Source: Bacteroidota bacterium (GTDB taxonomy: Bacteria > Bacteroidota > Ignavibacteria > SZUA-365). Taken from it: 28,656 nucleotides of DNA. Position numbers and translations under genes: made by a program. Shown here piece by piece: positions 8,633 through 16,254 of the stretch. Below the pieces are notes generated by a model. It did no database searches and was not told the origin of the DNA. It worked only from the letters and a program-made list of their open reading frames with translations. Position 1 is the first letter of the stretch; each line of letters starts with the position of its first letter. The DNA lies in contig JAGTUZ010000077.1 in the NCBI GenBank assembly GCA_018224415.1, positions 1 through 28,656 on the forward strand, written 5' to 3'.

Positions 8633-11600
8633 ATGAGAAGAGGCACCATGCTCCTCGCCTTGCTCCTGATGCTCCTGACCGGCGGTTTCGCATTCGCGCA
8701 GACCGTTGACGTCACGATCATCGTGAACACGGCGACCGTGCCCGACACGTTGTGGCCCGACAAGGCCGTCGTGCAGATCCGTGGCGACACCGCGCCGTTG
8801 ACCTGGGACGGCAGCACGGGCGTGACCCTGACCAATATGGGCGGCGATTACTGGACGGCCACCGTGGCCTTCCCCGCCAATTCCACCATCAACTACAAGT
8901 TCTTCACCAACGCCGTCGACGCCGCCGGCGACAATGAGAACAAGGGCTGGGAAAACGACATCGATCCGGGCGGCAATCGCGTGCTCGTGACCACCGACCA
9001 GAATGTCGTCCTCCCCGTACAGTTCGTCAACGGCACCCCCGACCGCCAGGAGCAGTTCTGGCGTCCGTGGCCCCCGCAGCAGGACAGCATCGCCGTCTGG
9101 GTGCGCGTCAACATGCAGGGCTGGGAGGGCTTCAATCCCGCCACGCAGAAAGTCGGTGTCCGCGGCGCGGCATATCCCGACTACCTCGGCAACCTCAGCT
9201 GGGCACATACGCTGTTCCTGAACCCTGAGCAGCCGCACGGCAACGGCGGCAGCCGCCAGTACGACGCCGCGAATTTCTACTCGGGGCTCGTGCTCATACC
9301 GAAAAACGAAGTCAACGAGAACGACGTCATCGAATACAAATTCGTCATCGCCGGCTCCGACGATCCCGACGCCGATCCCGCGACCTGGGAAAGCCGCAAC
9401 AACCGCAACTTCACCATCGATGCGGAGAAGTCCGACCGCACGATGCAGTGGGCATGGTTCGACGACGTCGCCCCGGTGCCCTTCTCCGGCGCCGATACGG
9501 TGATGGTCAACTATGCGGTCGACATGAGCAAGGCCATCCAGGAACGCGGCTTCCGCACGGGCGACACGCTGTTCGTGCAGGCCGGCTGGAGCGGCACCGC
9601 CCGTGATCTCGCCGGGCTCAGTCCGACACGCACCATCCTGACCAAGCAGGGCTTCACGAACACCTACGTGGGATCCGAGACCCTCGTGCTCAAGAAAGGC
9701 GCGAAGGTGTACTACCAGTACTATGTTCAGAAGGACGGACAGGACATCCGCGAGACCTATTACAATTTCGAGTCCGATCCGGCCGATCCCCTCGCGGAGC
9801 GTCGCTTCTTCGTGCCCGCGGCCGATGTGGTCGACCTCGGTGACATCGAGGACAGCCAGGTCAGCCAGAACCGCATGCCGCGCTTCCGCAACACCAACGT
9901 GCTTGCGCAGCCGGTGAAGGTCACCTGGGAACTCGATTTGCGCCCGGCCATCTACCAGGTGCTCGCCGGCGACACGCTCAAGGACATCCAGGGCGTCGAG
10001 AACGTGACCGACCCGGCCTTCATCCTCGCCAACGGCGTGTGGATGAACGGTCCGGCGACGGGCGGCTGGACGACCTGGGGACTGCAGCTGCGCGAGGATC
10101 TTCCGAAGATGATGGTTGACGACGGCAGCAACGGCGACGTCGTGGCCGGCGACTCGGTCTTCACCGTGCAGTTCGACTACGCTCCCGACAGCACCGGCTC
10201 GAAGAAGTTCATCGGACAGGAATACAAATTCGGCATCAACGGTGGTGACAACGAAGGTGGTTTCGGCAACAACCACATCGCCAACATCGACGATTCACAG
10301 ACCGACGTGACGATCCGCACGCAATGGGGATCGATTGATCCGAAATTCTACGACGCCTGGGACTTCGACCTGCAGATGCCCAAGCCGCAGATGATGACGG
10401 TCACGATCATCGTCAATACGGCGACCGTGCCCGACACGCTGTGGCCTGACAAGGCCGTCGTGCAGATCCGCGGCGACACTCCGCCCCTCAAGTGGGACGG
10501 CAGCACGGGCGTGAACTTGACCAACATCGGCGGCGACCTCTGGTCGGCCACGGTCGACTTCCCCGCCAACACGACCGTCAACTACAAGTTCTTCACCAAC
10601 GCCGTCGACGCCGCCGGCGACAACGAAAACAAGGGCTGGGAAAACGACATCAATCCAGGCGGCAACCGTGTGCTGCAGACAACGACCGGCACGGTCACCC
10701 TGCCGGTGCAGTTCGTCAACGGCTCGCCCGACCGCCAGGAACAGTTCTGGCGTCCCTACCCGCCGCAGCAGGACAGCATCGCCGTCTGGGTGCGCGTCAA
10801 CATGCAGGGCTGGGAAGGATTCAATCCCGCCACCGACAAGGTCGGCGTGCGCGGCGCGGCCCATCCCGACTATCTCGGCAACCTGAGCTGGGCGCACACG
10901 CTGTTCCTGAACCCTGAGCAGCCGCACGGCAACGGCGGCAGCCGCCAGTACGACGCCGCGAATTTCTATTCGGGGCTTGTGCTCATTCCGAAGGACGAGG
11001 TCAACGAGAACGACGTCATCGAATACAAATTCGTGATCGCCGGCTCCGATGACCCCGATGCGGATCCGAAGACCTGGGAAAGCCGCAACAACCGCACTTT
11101 CACCATTGACGCCGCGAAGTCTGACCGCACCATCCTGTGGGTCTGGTTCGATGACGTCGCGCCGGTGCCGTTCGTGGGTGCGGACACCGTCGCCGTCAAC
11201 TACACGGTCGACATGAGCAAGGCCATCCAGGAGCGCGGCTTCCGCACGGGCGACACGCTGTTTGTGCAGACCGGCTGGAGCGGCACCGCCCGCGATCTCG
11301 CCGGGCTCAGCCCGACACGCACCATCCTCACCAAGCAGGGCTTCACGAATACGTACGTGGGTTCCGAGACGCTGGTGCTCCGCAAGGGCTCCACCGTGTA
11401 TTACCAGTACTACGTGCAGAAAGACGGCCAGGACATCCGCGAGACCTACTACAACTTCGAGTCCGATCCCGCCGATCCGCTGGCCGAGCGACGCACCTTC
11501 GTTCCGGAAAGCGACGTTGTCGAGATCATGGATACCGAAGACAGCCAGGTAAGCCCGAACCGCATGCCGCGTTTCCGCAACACGTCCGTGCTCGCGCGCG

Positions 11601-12364
11601 CGGTAAAGGTAAACTGGGAACTCGACCTGCGTCCGGCATACTACCAGGTACTCGCCGGTTCCACGCTGACCGACATCCAGGGCGTGGAAAACGTCACGAC
11701 GACGGACTTCATCACCGCCAGTGGCGTGTGGATGAACGGTCCGGCCTCGGGCGGCTGGACGACCTGGGGCCTGCAGCTCCGCGAGGATCTTCCGAAGATG
11801 ATGTATGACGATGGCAGCAACGGCGACGCCGTGGCCGGCGACACCATCTACACCGCGGTGTTCTTCTACGCTCCCGACAGCACCGGTTCGAAGCGCTTCG
11901 TGGGCCAGGAGTTCAAGTTCGGCATCAACGGCGGCGACAATGAAGGCGGTTTCGGCAACAACCATATCGCCAACATCGACGACTCGCAGGACGAAGTGAC
12001 GATCCGCGCCCAGTGGGGTTCGATCGATCCGAAGTTCTATAGCGCCTGGAATTACGATGCAGGCATGCCGACCTCGGTCGCGCGCCTCGATGTCGTTCCG
12101 ACGGGCTACGAACTCGGACAGAACTTCCCGAATCCCTTCAACCCGACCACGACGATCACCTACATGATCACCAGCACGGAATACGTGACGATCACGCTCT
12201 ACGACATGCTCGGCAGCGAAGTGGCCCGGCTCGTGAGCGGCCAGCAGTCGCCGGGCACCTACCAGGTGACCCTCGATGCTGCCAGCCTCGACAGCGGTAC
12301 CTACTTCTACCGCATGACGGCAGGAGGTTTCTCGCAGACCCGCAAGATGAGCCTCGTCAAGTAA
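8633..12364 (+). CDS. T9SS-sorted multi-module starch-binding-like (CBM20-like) surface protein with internal duplication
   Basis: 1243 residues: a signal peptide (1-23, ending FAFAQ), two 563-residue repeats (about 27-583 and 590-1146), and a T9SS type A sorting domain from about 1158 (NFPNPFNPTTTITY, ITLYDMLGSEV, SGTYFYRM, RKMSLVK). Each repeat appears to hold four beta-sandwich modules at about 27-135, 150-281, 290-395 and 429-560. The first two end in the YKF...W-E...N-R pattern seen in starch-binding modules (VNYKFFTNAV...GWEN...GNRVL; IEYKFVIAG...WESRNNRNFTI). The third opens VNYAVDMSKAIQERGFRTGD, a pattern common in FCB surface carbohydrate-binding domains. No hydrolase catalytic domain was seen. 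The likely role is to capture alpha-glucan at the cell surface for the upstream TonB receptor; the ligand is inferred. It is the last gene of the + block and is followed by a hairpin terminator. Confidence 0.82.
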   Translation: MRRGTMLLALLLMLLTGGFAFAQTVDVTIIVNTATVPDTLWPDKAVVQIRGDTAPLTWDGSTGVTLTNMGGDYWTATVAFPANSTINYKFFTNAVDAAGDNENKGWENDIDPGGNRVLVTTDQNVVLPVQFVNGTPDRQEQFWRPWPPQQDSIAVWVRVNMQGWEGFNPATQKVGVRGAAYPDYLGNLSWAHTLFLNPEQPHGNGGSRQYDAANFYSGLVLIPKNEVNENDVIEYKFVIAGSDDPDADPATWESRNNRNFTIDAEKSDRTMQWAWFDDVAPVPFSGADTVMVNYAVDMSKAIQERGFRTGDTLFVQAGWSGTARDLAGLSPTRTILTKQGFTNTYVGSETLVLKKGAKVYYQYYVQKDGQDIRETYYNFESDPADPLAERRFFVPAADVVDLGDIEDSQVSQNRMPRFRNTNVLAQPVKVTWELDLRPAIYQVLAGDTLKDIQGVENVTDPAFILANGVWMNGPATGGWTTWGLQLREDLPKMMVDDGSNGDVVAGDSVFTVQFDYAPDSTGSKKFIGQEYKFGINGGDNEGGFGNNHIANIDDSQTDVTIRTQWGSIDPKFYDAWDFDLQMPKPQMMTVTIIVNTATVPDTLWPDKAVVQIRGDTPPLKWDGSTGVNLTNIGGDLWSATVDFPANTTVNYKFFTNAVDAAGDNENKGWENDINPGGNRVLQTTTGTVTLPVQFVNGSPDRQEQFWRPYPPQQDSIAVWVRVNMQGWEGFNPATDKVGVRGAAHPDYLGNLSWAHTLFLNPEQPHGNGGSRQYDAANFYSGLVLIPKDEVNENDVIEYKFVIAGSDDPDADPKTWESRNNRTFTIDAAKSDRTILWVWFDDVAPVPFVGADTVAVNYTVDMSKAIQERGFRTGDTLFVQTGWSGTARDLAGLSPTRTILTKQGFTNTYVGSETLVLRKGSTVYYQYYVQKDGQDIRETYYNFESDPADPLAERRTFVPESDVVEIMDTEDSQVSPNRMPRFRNTSVLARAVKVNWELDLRPAYYQVLAGSTLTDIQGVENVTTTDFITASGVWMNGPASGGWTTWGLQLREDLPKMMYDDGSNGDAVAGDTIYTAVFFYAPDSTGSKRFVGQEFKFGINGGDNEGGFGNNHIANIDDSQDEVTIRAQWGSIDPKFYSAWNYDAGMPTSVARLDVVPTGYELGQNFPNPFNPTTTITYMITSTEYVTITLYDMLGSEVARLVSGQQSPGTYQVTLDAASLDSGTYFYRMTAGGFSQTRKMSLVK
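8711..12070 (+). repeat. Tandem in-frame duplication, unit 1689 bp (563 codons)
   Basis: Copy 1 (8711-10381) and copy 2 (10400-12070) keep a constant offset of exactly 1689 bp at every point I checked (8711/10400, 9221/10910, 10322/12011, 10376/12065), so no net insertion or deletion has accumulated between these points. Identity includes wobble positions in places: 9209-9289 and 10898-10978 are identical over 81 bases, whereas other stretches show many synonymous changes. Confidence 0.95.
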
Positions 12365-12380
12365 TCCCGTCCACCCAGTT

Positions 12381-12419
12381 GAAACGCCCCGTTCCGCTTC
12401 TCGCGGGACGGGGCGTTTC
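12381..12419. terminator. GC-rich hairpin terminator after the CBM-like gene
   Basis: GAAACGCCCCGT at 12381-12392 pairs perfectly with 12408-12419, extended by TCCGC/GCGGG (one G-T pair) to a 17-bp stem with the five-base loop TTCTC. It begins 17 bases after the stop at 12364. There is no T tract after it on the + strand, so termination may be less strict than at a classical intrinsic site. It lies between convergent genes and could act on both strands. Confidence 0.7.
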
Positions 12420-12426
12420 GCATTCC

Positions 12427-12526
12427 TGCCTGATGTTCGGTACCGTTGCCTGATGTTCGATACCGCTGCCTGATGTTCGGTACCGCTGCCTGATGTTCGG
12501 TACCGCTGCCTGATGTTCGGTACTGT
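12427..12526. repeat. Five tandem copies of a 20-bp repeat
   Basis: The unit TGCCTGATGTTCGGTACCGC starts at 12427, 12447, 12467, 12487 and 12507. Copies 3 and 4 are identical; copies 1, 2 and 5 differ at one or a few bases. Most copies contain the palindrome CGGTACCG or part of it. The array ends three bases before the stop codon of the convergent VWA gene at 12530. The period is not a multiple of three and no gene covers it, so it is non-coding. Confidence 0.93.
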
Positions 12527-12529
12527 CGC

Positions 12530-15283
12530 TCACTGCTTGAGAAAGGTTGTCCCTAGTACAGTGCGCGCGCCGACGGCGGAAATGAAATACAAACCGGACG
12601 TCCACCCTTCGGTCTCGATCATCAGGGTCGCGCGTTGTGTTCCTTCGATGCTCCGTTCGAGCACGACCCGCCCGAGCAGGTCCTGGATGCGAAGCCGCAT
12701 CGCCTCCTCCCCGGGAACGGCGTAAAACGTCAGCTGCATCAACGAGCGGACAGGATGCGGGGAAACGACAAGCGCCGGTGCCGACGGAACAGGCAGAGCA
12801 TAATCGGAGAGGACATTCACAATAAACGGATCCGACTCACTCTCGCACCCATACGCATTGCGGACGCGCACCTTGTACACGCCTGTCTGCGTGAGGGTGA
12901 ATTGTGTACCCGTAGCTCCGCCGACGGGCTGTCCGTTGCGGAACCACTGGATCTCCACTTCGCCCTCGAAACGCAGCACGTTGCCTTCGCGGGAGATCAC
13001 CGGTTTCTGCGGGGAGGCGTGAACACTGACGGTGACCGGATCGCTTTGGCCGACGCGGCCTTGCGCGTCACGCACCGTCGCAACATACTGTCCGCTGGTG
13101 TGCACGGCGAGATACCGCGTCCGTTGCCCGGTGTTCCATCGATAGGCGACGTATCCGGCACCCGCGTCGAGCAGCACGCTGTCTCCCGTGCAGAACGCCG
13201 TTGGTCCCTGCGCCGTCACGGCGGGAACGAATTCCGACGGGATCGAAGGCAACACAATCGTGTCACTGCAGCTCCGGTAGAATCCCCCGTCGTTGTGCAG
13301 TTCGACCCGCACCGGCAGACGTTCGTCACCCAGCGGCGAGACGAGGCGCAGCCGCCATCCGACCGTCGTGGAGGACCCAGGCTGCAGCGGGGATTCGGAC
13401 AGGTCTTTCACATACTGTTCGCCGCTTTCGATATACAGTCCCTCCGGCAGTTGCAGCATCGCCTGCAGTTGTCCGCTTGCTACCACTCCGGCATTGCCGA
13501 CGTGCAAACGCAGATCGAATGGATTCGGCTGGAAGGCACGCTGCGCCGCCTGGTACTGTATCGCGGGCAGGTCGAGGTCGCAGCCCAGCAGCATGCCCGC
13601 GGAAGGCAGTTCCACCGTGCCGCAGCACAGCGTTTCATCCGTGCCCTCGAACTGCGTGGCGATGCAGACCTCGCTGTTGCCGGCCGAAGCCTGCGGCCGC
13701 GCAATCAGCTTCCAGAGCAGACTGGTCTGTCCCCCGGCATGAAGTGTGTCCATCGAAATCACTGCCGCCCCTTCGTCGAGTTCGAATACCATCGGATCGT
13801 AGCGCAAGGTGATCGTTCCCACGGCGGCGTTGATGGTTCCGTCATTCGACAGGTCAAGGCGCACCGTGACCGGATCAGGTTCATACCGGTGCAGGGCAGA
13901 ATTCCAGGAAAGTACGGCCGGCATTTCCACCGTGCAGCGCGGTACGGCGCGGCTTCTTGTCACATGTACCGTCCCTTGCTCCACGATGGGGACGATACAG
14001 CCCTTCTCGGCTACGGCGTCGTCGGAGCGGATGGCGTATGAGGCATCGCTCTCGTGGCGATTGCTGCCAAACACTGCGTACAGCAGGGTCCCCGTTCCGT
14101 CAAGCGTGCGCCCGAACGGAATGCGGATACGGCCGCCGTCACTGAGTTCCGCGGTATGGAGCGCCATGCCATCGAGCAGGGTGCCTGACGGGGTTTCCGC
14201 ACGAAGCAGCCGCAGCTTTTTCCGGTCGAAGTTCAGTGTGATGCTCATCGGGTAGAGGCGTTCGCGAAAGAACGGCGTGCGCAGATCGATCGGTACGCGG
14301 ATCTCGGCACCACCCATGCCCGTCGCTTCTCCGATACCGAAATGCTTTTCGCGAAAGGTTGTACTGTCGCGCGGCGCGTGGTAGGTTCTCCGGAGCGAAG
14401 CGTCACCGCCACAGAGGTTCTCGACCTTCAATTCCACCTCATGCGGCTGATCGTCGCCGCAGCGTGGCTCGTACATCAGCAGGCATTCCTGGAAATAATC
14501 GTAGAGGATGGTCGAGATTTCCCTGTAAATGGAGGCGAGTTCGGAAGCGTTCGGGGTCTGGTAGTACTCCCCTCCTGTCATCTGTGCGAGCAGACGCAAG
14601 TCATCTTCTGCGATATTCTCGCCATACCCAATTGGAAACACACGGATGTTGTGTGTCACGGCGAAAGTGATGACATCCAGAAGGCCGTGACGCGTCGAGG
14701 AGTTGTCTTCTCCGTCGGACAGCACAATGACGGCACGGCACTGATTGTGCCCGTTGTTCTGCACAATCGCCAGCGCAGTGAAGATGCCGTCCCACAGCGC
14801 GGTCGCCCCGAATGTGGGGAGCAGCGACACGGCCTGCTTCAGCGCCACGGTATCGGTGGTCATCTGCTGGTAGACCCAGACGGACTGGTTGAAATGGATG
14901 ACGGAGGCCTCGTCGATGACGTCGTCCATATTGCCGATGAAGGTCATGCCCCCATGTTTGGCCCCTTCGCTGCCTTCGCCCTTCATACTGTCACTGGCGT
15001 CGAACACGAGTCCGACGGAGATCGGACATCGGGAACCCGGGTCCGGACACCATAATCCGAAATCCGTGATTTCGTGACCATCCTCGTACAGCCGGACATC
15101 GGAAGGTTTGAGCTGGTAGTTCTTGATCCCGTTGCAGCCGACGGAGAAATACACCTCCACATTCGGCCAGGCGAGACGGACACGTTTGAAATTGAGGTCA
15201 GGCTGCGCCTGTGCGGCAACGGGCATGAGCAGCACGCAGAGCAGGACGGAAACGGCGATACGGAAGGCGGTGTTCGTATTCAT
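12530..15283 (-). CDS. VWA-domain, T9SS-sorted surface protein (VWA paralogue 1)
   Basis: 917 residues from the ATG at 15283, chosen because it opens a signal peptide (1-26, ending VAAQAQ). The frame stays open up to 15550, but that extension runs through the tRNA-Met gene on the other strand and is not credible. Residues about 87-262 are a von Willebrand A domain with a complete MIDAS: D95-x-S97-x-S99 (FDASDSM), T161 (TFGATALWDG) and D190 (VLSDGEDNSS). A Cys-rich segment follows (QECLLMYEPRCGDD). Then come several beta-sandwich domains (a cohesin-like pattern such as ITLRYDPMVFELDEG), an Ig/PKD-like domain near 745-830 (VEIQWFRNGQPVGG) and a type A sorting domain from about 835 (VVSPHPVRS, LRIQDLLGRVVL, SGLYFISAV). 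MIDAS domains usually bind protein ligands through a metal, so an adhesive or structural surface role is likely. The partner is unknown. Confidence 0.87.
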   Translation of the reverse strand: MNTNTAFRIAVSVLLCVLLMPVAAQAQPDLNFKRVRLAWPNVEVYFSVGCNGIKNYQLKPSDVRLYEDGHEITDFGLWCPDPGSRCPISVGLVFDASDSMKGEGSEGAKHGGMTFIGNMDDVIDEASVIHFNQSVWVYQQMTTDTVALKQAVSLLPTFGATALWDGIFTALAIVQNNGHNQCRAVIVLSDGEDNSSTRHGLLDVITFAVTHNIRVFPIGYGENIAEDDLRLLAQMTGGEYYQTPNASELASIYREISTILYDYFQECLLMYEPRCGDDQPHEVELKVENLCGGDASLRRTYHAPRDSTTFREKHFGIGEATGMGGAEIRVPIDLRTPFFRERLYPMSITLNFDRKKLRLLRAETPSGTLLDGMALHTAELSDGGRIRIPFGRTLDGTGTLLYAVFGSNRHESDASYAIRSDDAVAEKGCIVPIVEQGTVHVTRSRAVPRCTVEMPAVLSWNSALHRYEPDPVTVRLDLSNDGTINAAVGTITLRYDPMVFELDEGAAVISMDTLHAGGQTSLLWKLIARPQASAGNSEVCIATQFEGTDETLCCGTVELPSAGMLLGCDLDLPAIQYQAAQRAFQPNPFDLRLHVGNAGVVASGQLQAMLQLPEGLYIESGEQYVKDLSESPLQPGSSTTVGWRLRLVSPLGDERLPVRVELHNDGGFYRSCSDTIVLPSIPSEFVPAVTAQGPTAFCTGDSVLLDAGAGYVAYRWNTGQRTRYLAVHTSGQYVATVRDAQGRVGQSDPVTVSVHASPQKPVISREGNVLRFEGEVEIQWFRNGQPVGGATGTQFTLTQTGVYKVRVRNAYGCESESDPFIVNVLSDYALPVPSAPALVVSPHPVRSLMQLTFYAVPGEEAMRLRIQDLLGRVVLERSIEGTQRATLMIETEGWTSGLYFISAVGARTVLGTTFLKQ

Positions 15284-15439
15284 GTTGCGGCGGTTCCATC
15301 GGTGAGACAACCGTGAGACGGATGCCGGCGCCCGCCGGATTCCCTGTTGGCAATCCCCCCCGGGGCACGGCTGTCCGAAATATAACACATCCACACCCGA
15401 TATGTTACCGCCCGCCATGACTTTCCATCCGCGACTGGT

Positions 15440-15468
15440 TTGCTTTTCTGTAGCGCGAACTGTAATTT
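15440..15468 (+). promoter_or_regulatory. Putative promoter of tRNA-Met
   Basis: TTGCTT (15440-15445), a 17-bp spacer and TAATTT (15463-15468) end 15 bases before the tRNA. Read as a Bacteroidota-type promoter, it is TTTG (15439-15442), 19 bp and GTAATTTG (15462-15469). The same -35 hexamer and spacing recur before tRNA-Pro at the end of the window. Confidence 0.5.
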
Positions 15469-15483
15469 GATAGTCTCTATCAT

Positions 15484-15556
15484 GGCGGGTTAGCTCAGTC
15501 GGTAGAGCAGTGGAATCATAATCCACGTGTCGGCGGTTCGAGTCCGTCACCCGCTA
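15484..15556 (+). tRNA. tRNA-Met (CAT)
   Basis: A full cloverleaf can be drawn: acceptor GGCGGGT/ACCCGCT (first pair G-T), D arm GCTC/GAGC with GG in the loop, anticodon stem GTGGA/TCCAC around loop ATCATAA (anticodon CAT), T arm GGCGG/CCGTC with TTCGAGT, and discriminator A at 15556. The AATCATAATCC-type anticodon arm is usual for elongator tRNA-Met; a tRNA-Ile2 read through lysidine cannot be fully excluded. CCA is not encoded. Confidence 0.93.
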
Positions 15557-15559
15557 CAG

Positions 15560-15585
15560 GCCATCCGTTCGGATGGCTTTTTTTT
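15560..15585 (+). terminator. Intrinsic terminator after tRNA-Met
   Basis: GCCATCC (15560-15566), loop GTTC and GGATGGC (15571-15577) form a seven-base stem that is followed at once by eight T residues (15578-15585). This is the clearest rho-independent terminator in the window. It separates the tRNA from trmH. Confidence 0.9.
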
Positions 15586-15606
15586 CACCGTCGGAGACGC
15601 GACGCG

Positions 15607-16218
15607 TTGCCAACGCACACGATCGACACCATCACCGAACGCCGCCGCCGTCGGCTGGAAGACGTGCTGCGCCGGCGGCAGACAGACCTCACGCTGGTGA
15701 TCGAAAACGTGTGGGACCCGCACAACGTCAGCGCCATCCTGCGCAGCGCCGATGCGGTGGGCGTCGCGCATGTCCATCTTCTCTATACCATCGAGAAAGC
15801 GCCGAACCTGCGCCGCGACGGCAAGCAGTCCTCTGCCAGCGCGAGGAAATGGCTGGACTTCACCGTGCACGACAACACCGAGACCTGTTTCGCGCAGCTG
15901 CACAACGAGGGATATCGCGTGTACGCCTCGCATCTGAGCCGCGAAGGCGTCTCGCTGCACCACATCGATTTCACAGGGAAAATCGCCCTTGTGCTCGGCA
16001 ACGAAAGCCGGGGCGTGTCGGACGATGCCTGTGCGCTCTCCGACGGCGTTTATACTATTCCAATGATGGGCATGGTTGAAAGCCTGAACGTCTCCGTCGC
16101 CGCCGCAGTCTCGCTATATGAAGCCCTGCGCCAACGCCTCGACGCCGGACTCTACGACACTCCCCAGCTCGGCGAGAACGGCGTGCACGAAAAACTCATC
16201 GAATGGGCCCGCATGTAA
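15607..16218 (+). CDS. trmH: SpoU/TrmH-family tRNA (guanosine-2'-O-)-methyltransferase
   Basis: 203 residues, a SPOUT (alpha/beta-knot) methyltransferase. All three SpoU motifs are present: motif 1 WDPHNVSAILRSADAVG (about 36-52, with Asn40 and Arg46), motif 2 LVLGNESRGVSDDA and motif 3 PMMGMVESLNVSVAAAVSLY, which forms the knot and binds S-adenosylmethionine. The WDPHN and MVESLNVSVA forms fit TrmH, which methylates the 2'-OH of G18 in the tRNA D loop; an rRNA substrate is less likely. The start is a TTG with GGAG at 15593-15596 ten bases upstream, and no better start is visible. It lies 50 bp after tRNA-Met, itself a possible substrate with GG in its D loop, but the terminator between them argues against required co-transcription. 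It converges on the VWA gene ending at 16255. Confidence 0.85.
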   Translation: MPTHTIDTITERRRRRLEDVLRRRQTDLTLVIENVWDPHNVSAILRSADAVGVAHVHLLYTIEKAPNLRRDGKQSSASARKWLDFTVHDNTETCFAQLHNEGYRVYASHLSREGVSLHHIDFTGKIALVLGNESRGVSDDACALSDGVYTIPMMGMVESLNVSVAAAVSLYEALRQRLDAGLYDTPQLGENGVHEKLIEWARM

Positions 16219-16254
16219 TTCCCCACTCTCCCCCTCTCTCCCTCTCTCACCAAT

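Noticed and set aside
8603..11965. Two similar minus-strand frames of about 556 codons each, opposite the CBM-like gene
   Set aside because: They look like a paralogous gene pair, but this only mirrors the 1689-bp duplication on the coding strand.
12427..12526. CRISPR array
   Set aside because: The units are contiguous 20-mers with no spacers, and no cas genes are present.
12635..14041. 468-codon plus-strand frame opposite VWA paralogue 1, and similar plus-strand frames at 19747-20871 and 23511-25880
   Set aside because: These are shadows of minus-strand genes with well-defined domains; no motif or initiation signal is seen in them.
15284..15550. N-terminal extension of VWA paralogue 1
   Set aside because: It would run through the tRNA-Met gene and places 89 non-signal residues before a perfect signal peptide at 15283.
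16219..16254. Pyrimidine-rich CT stretch between trmH and the convergent VWA gene considered as a terminator
   Set aside because: No inverted repeat could be drawn; it is a simple CCCTCTCT-type low-complexity tract.
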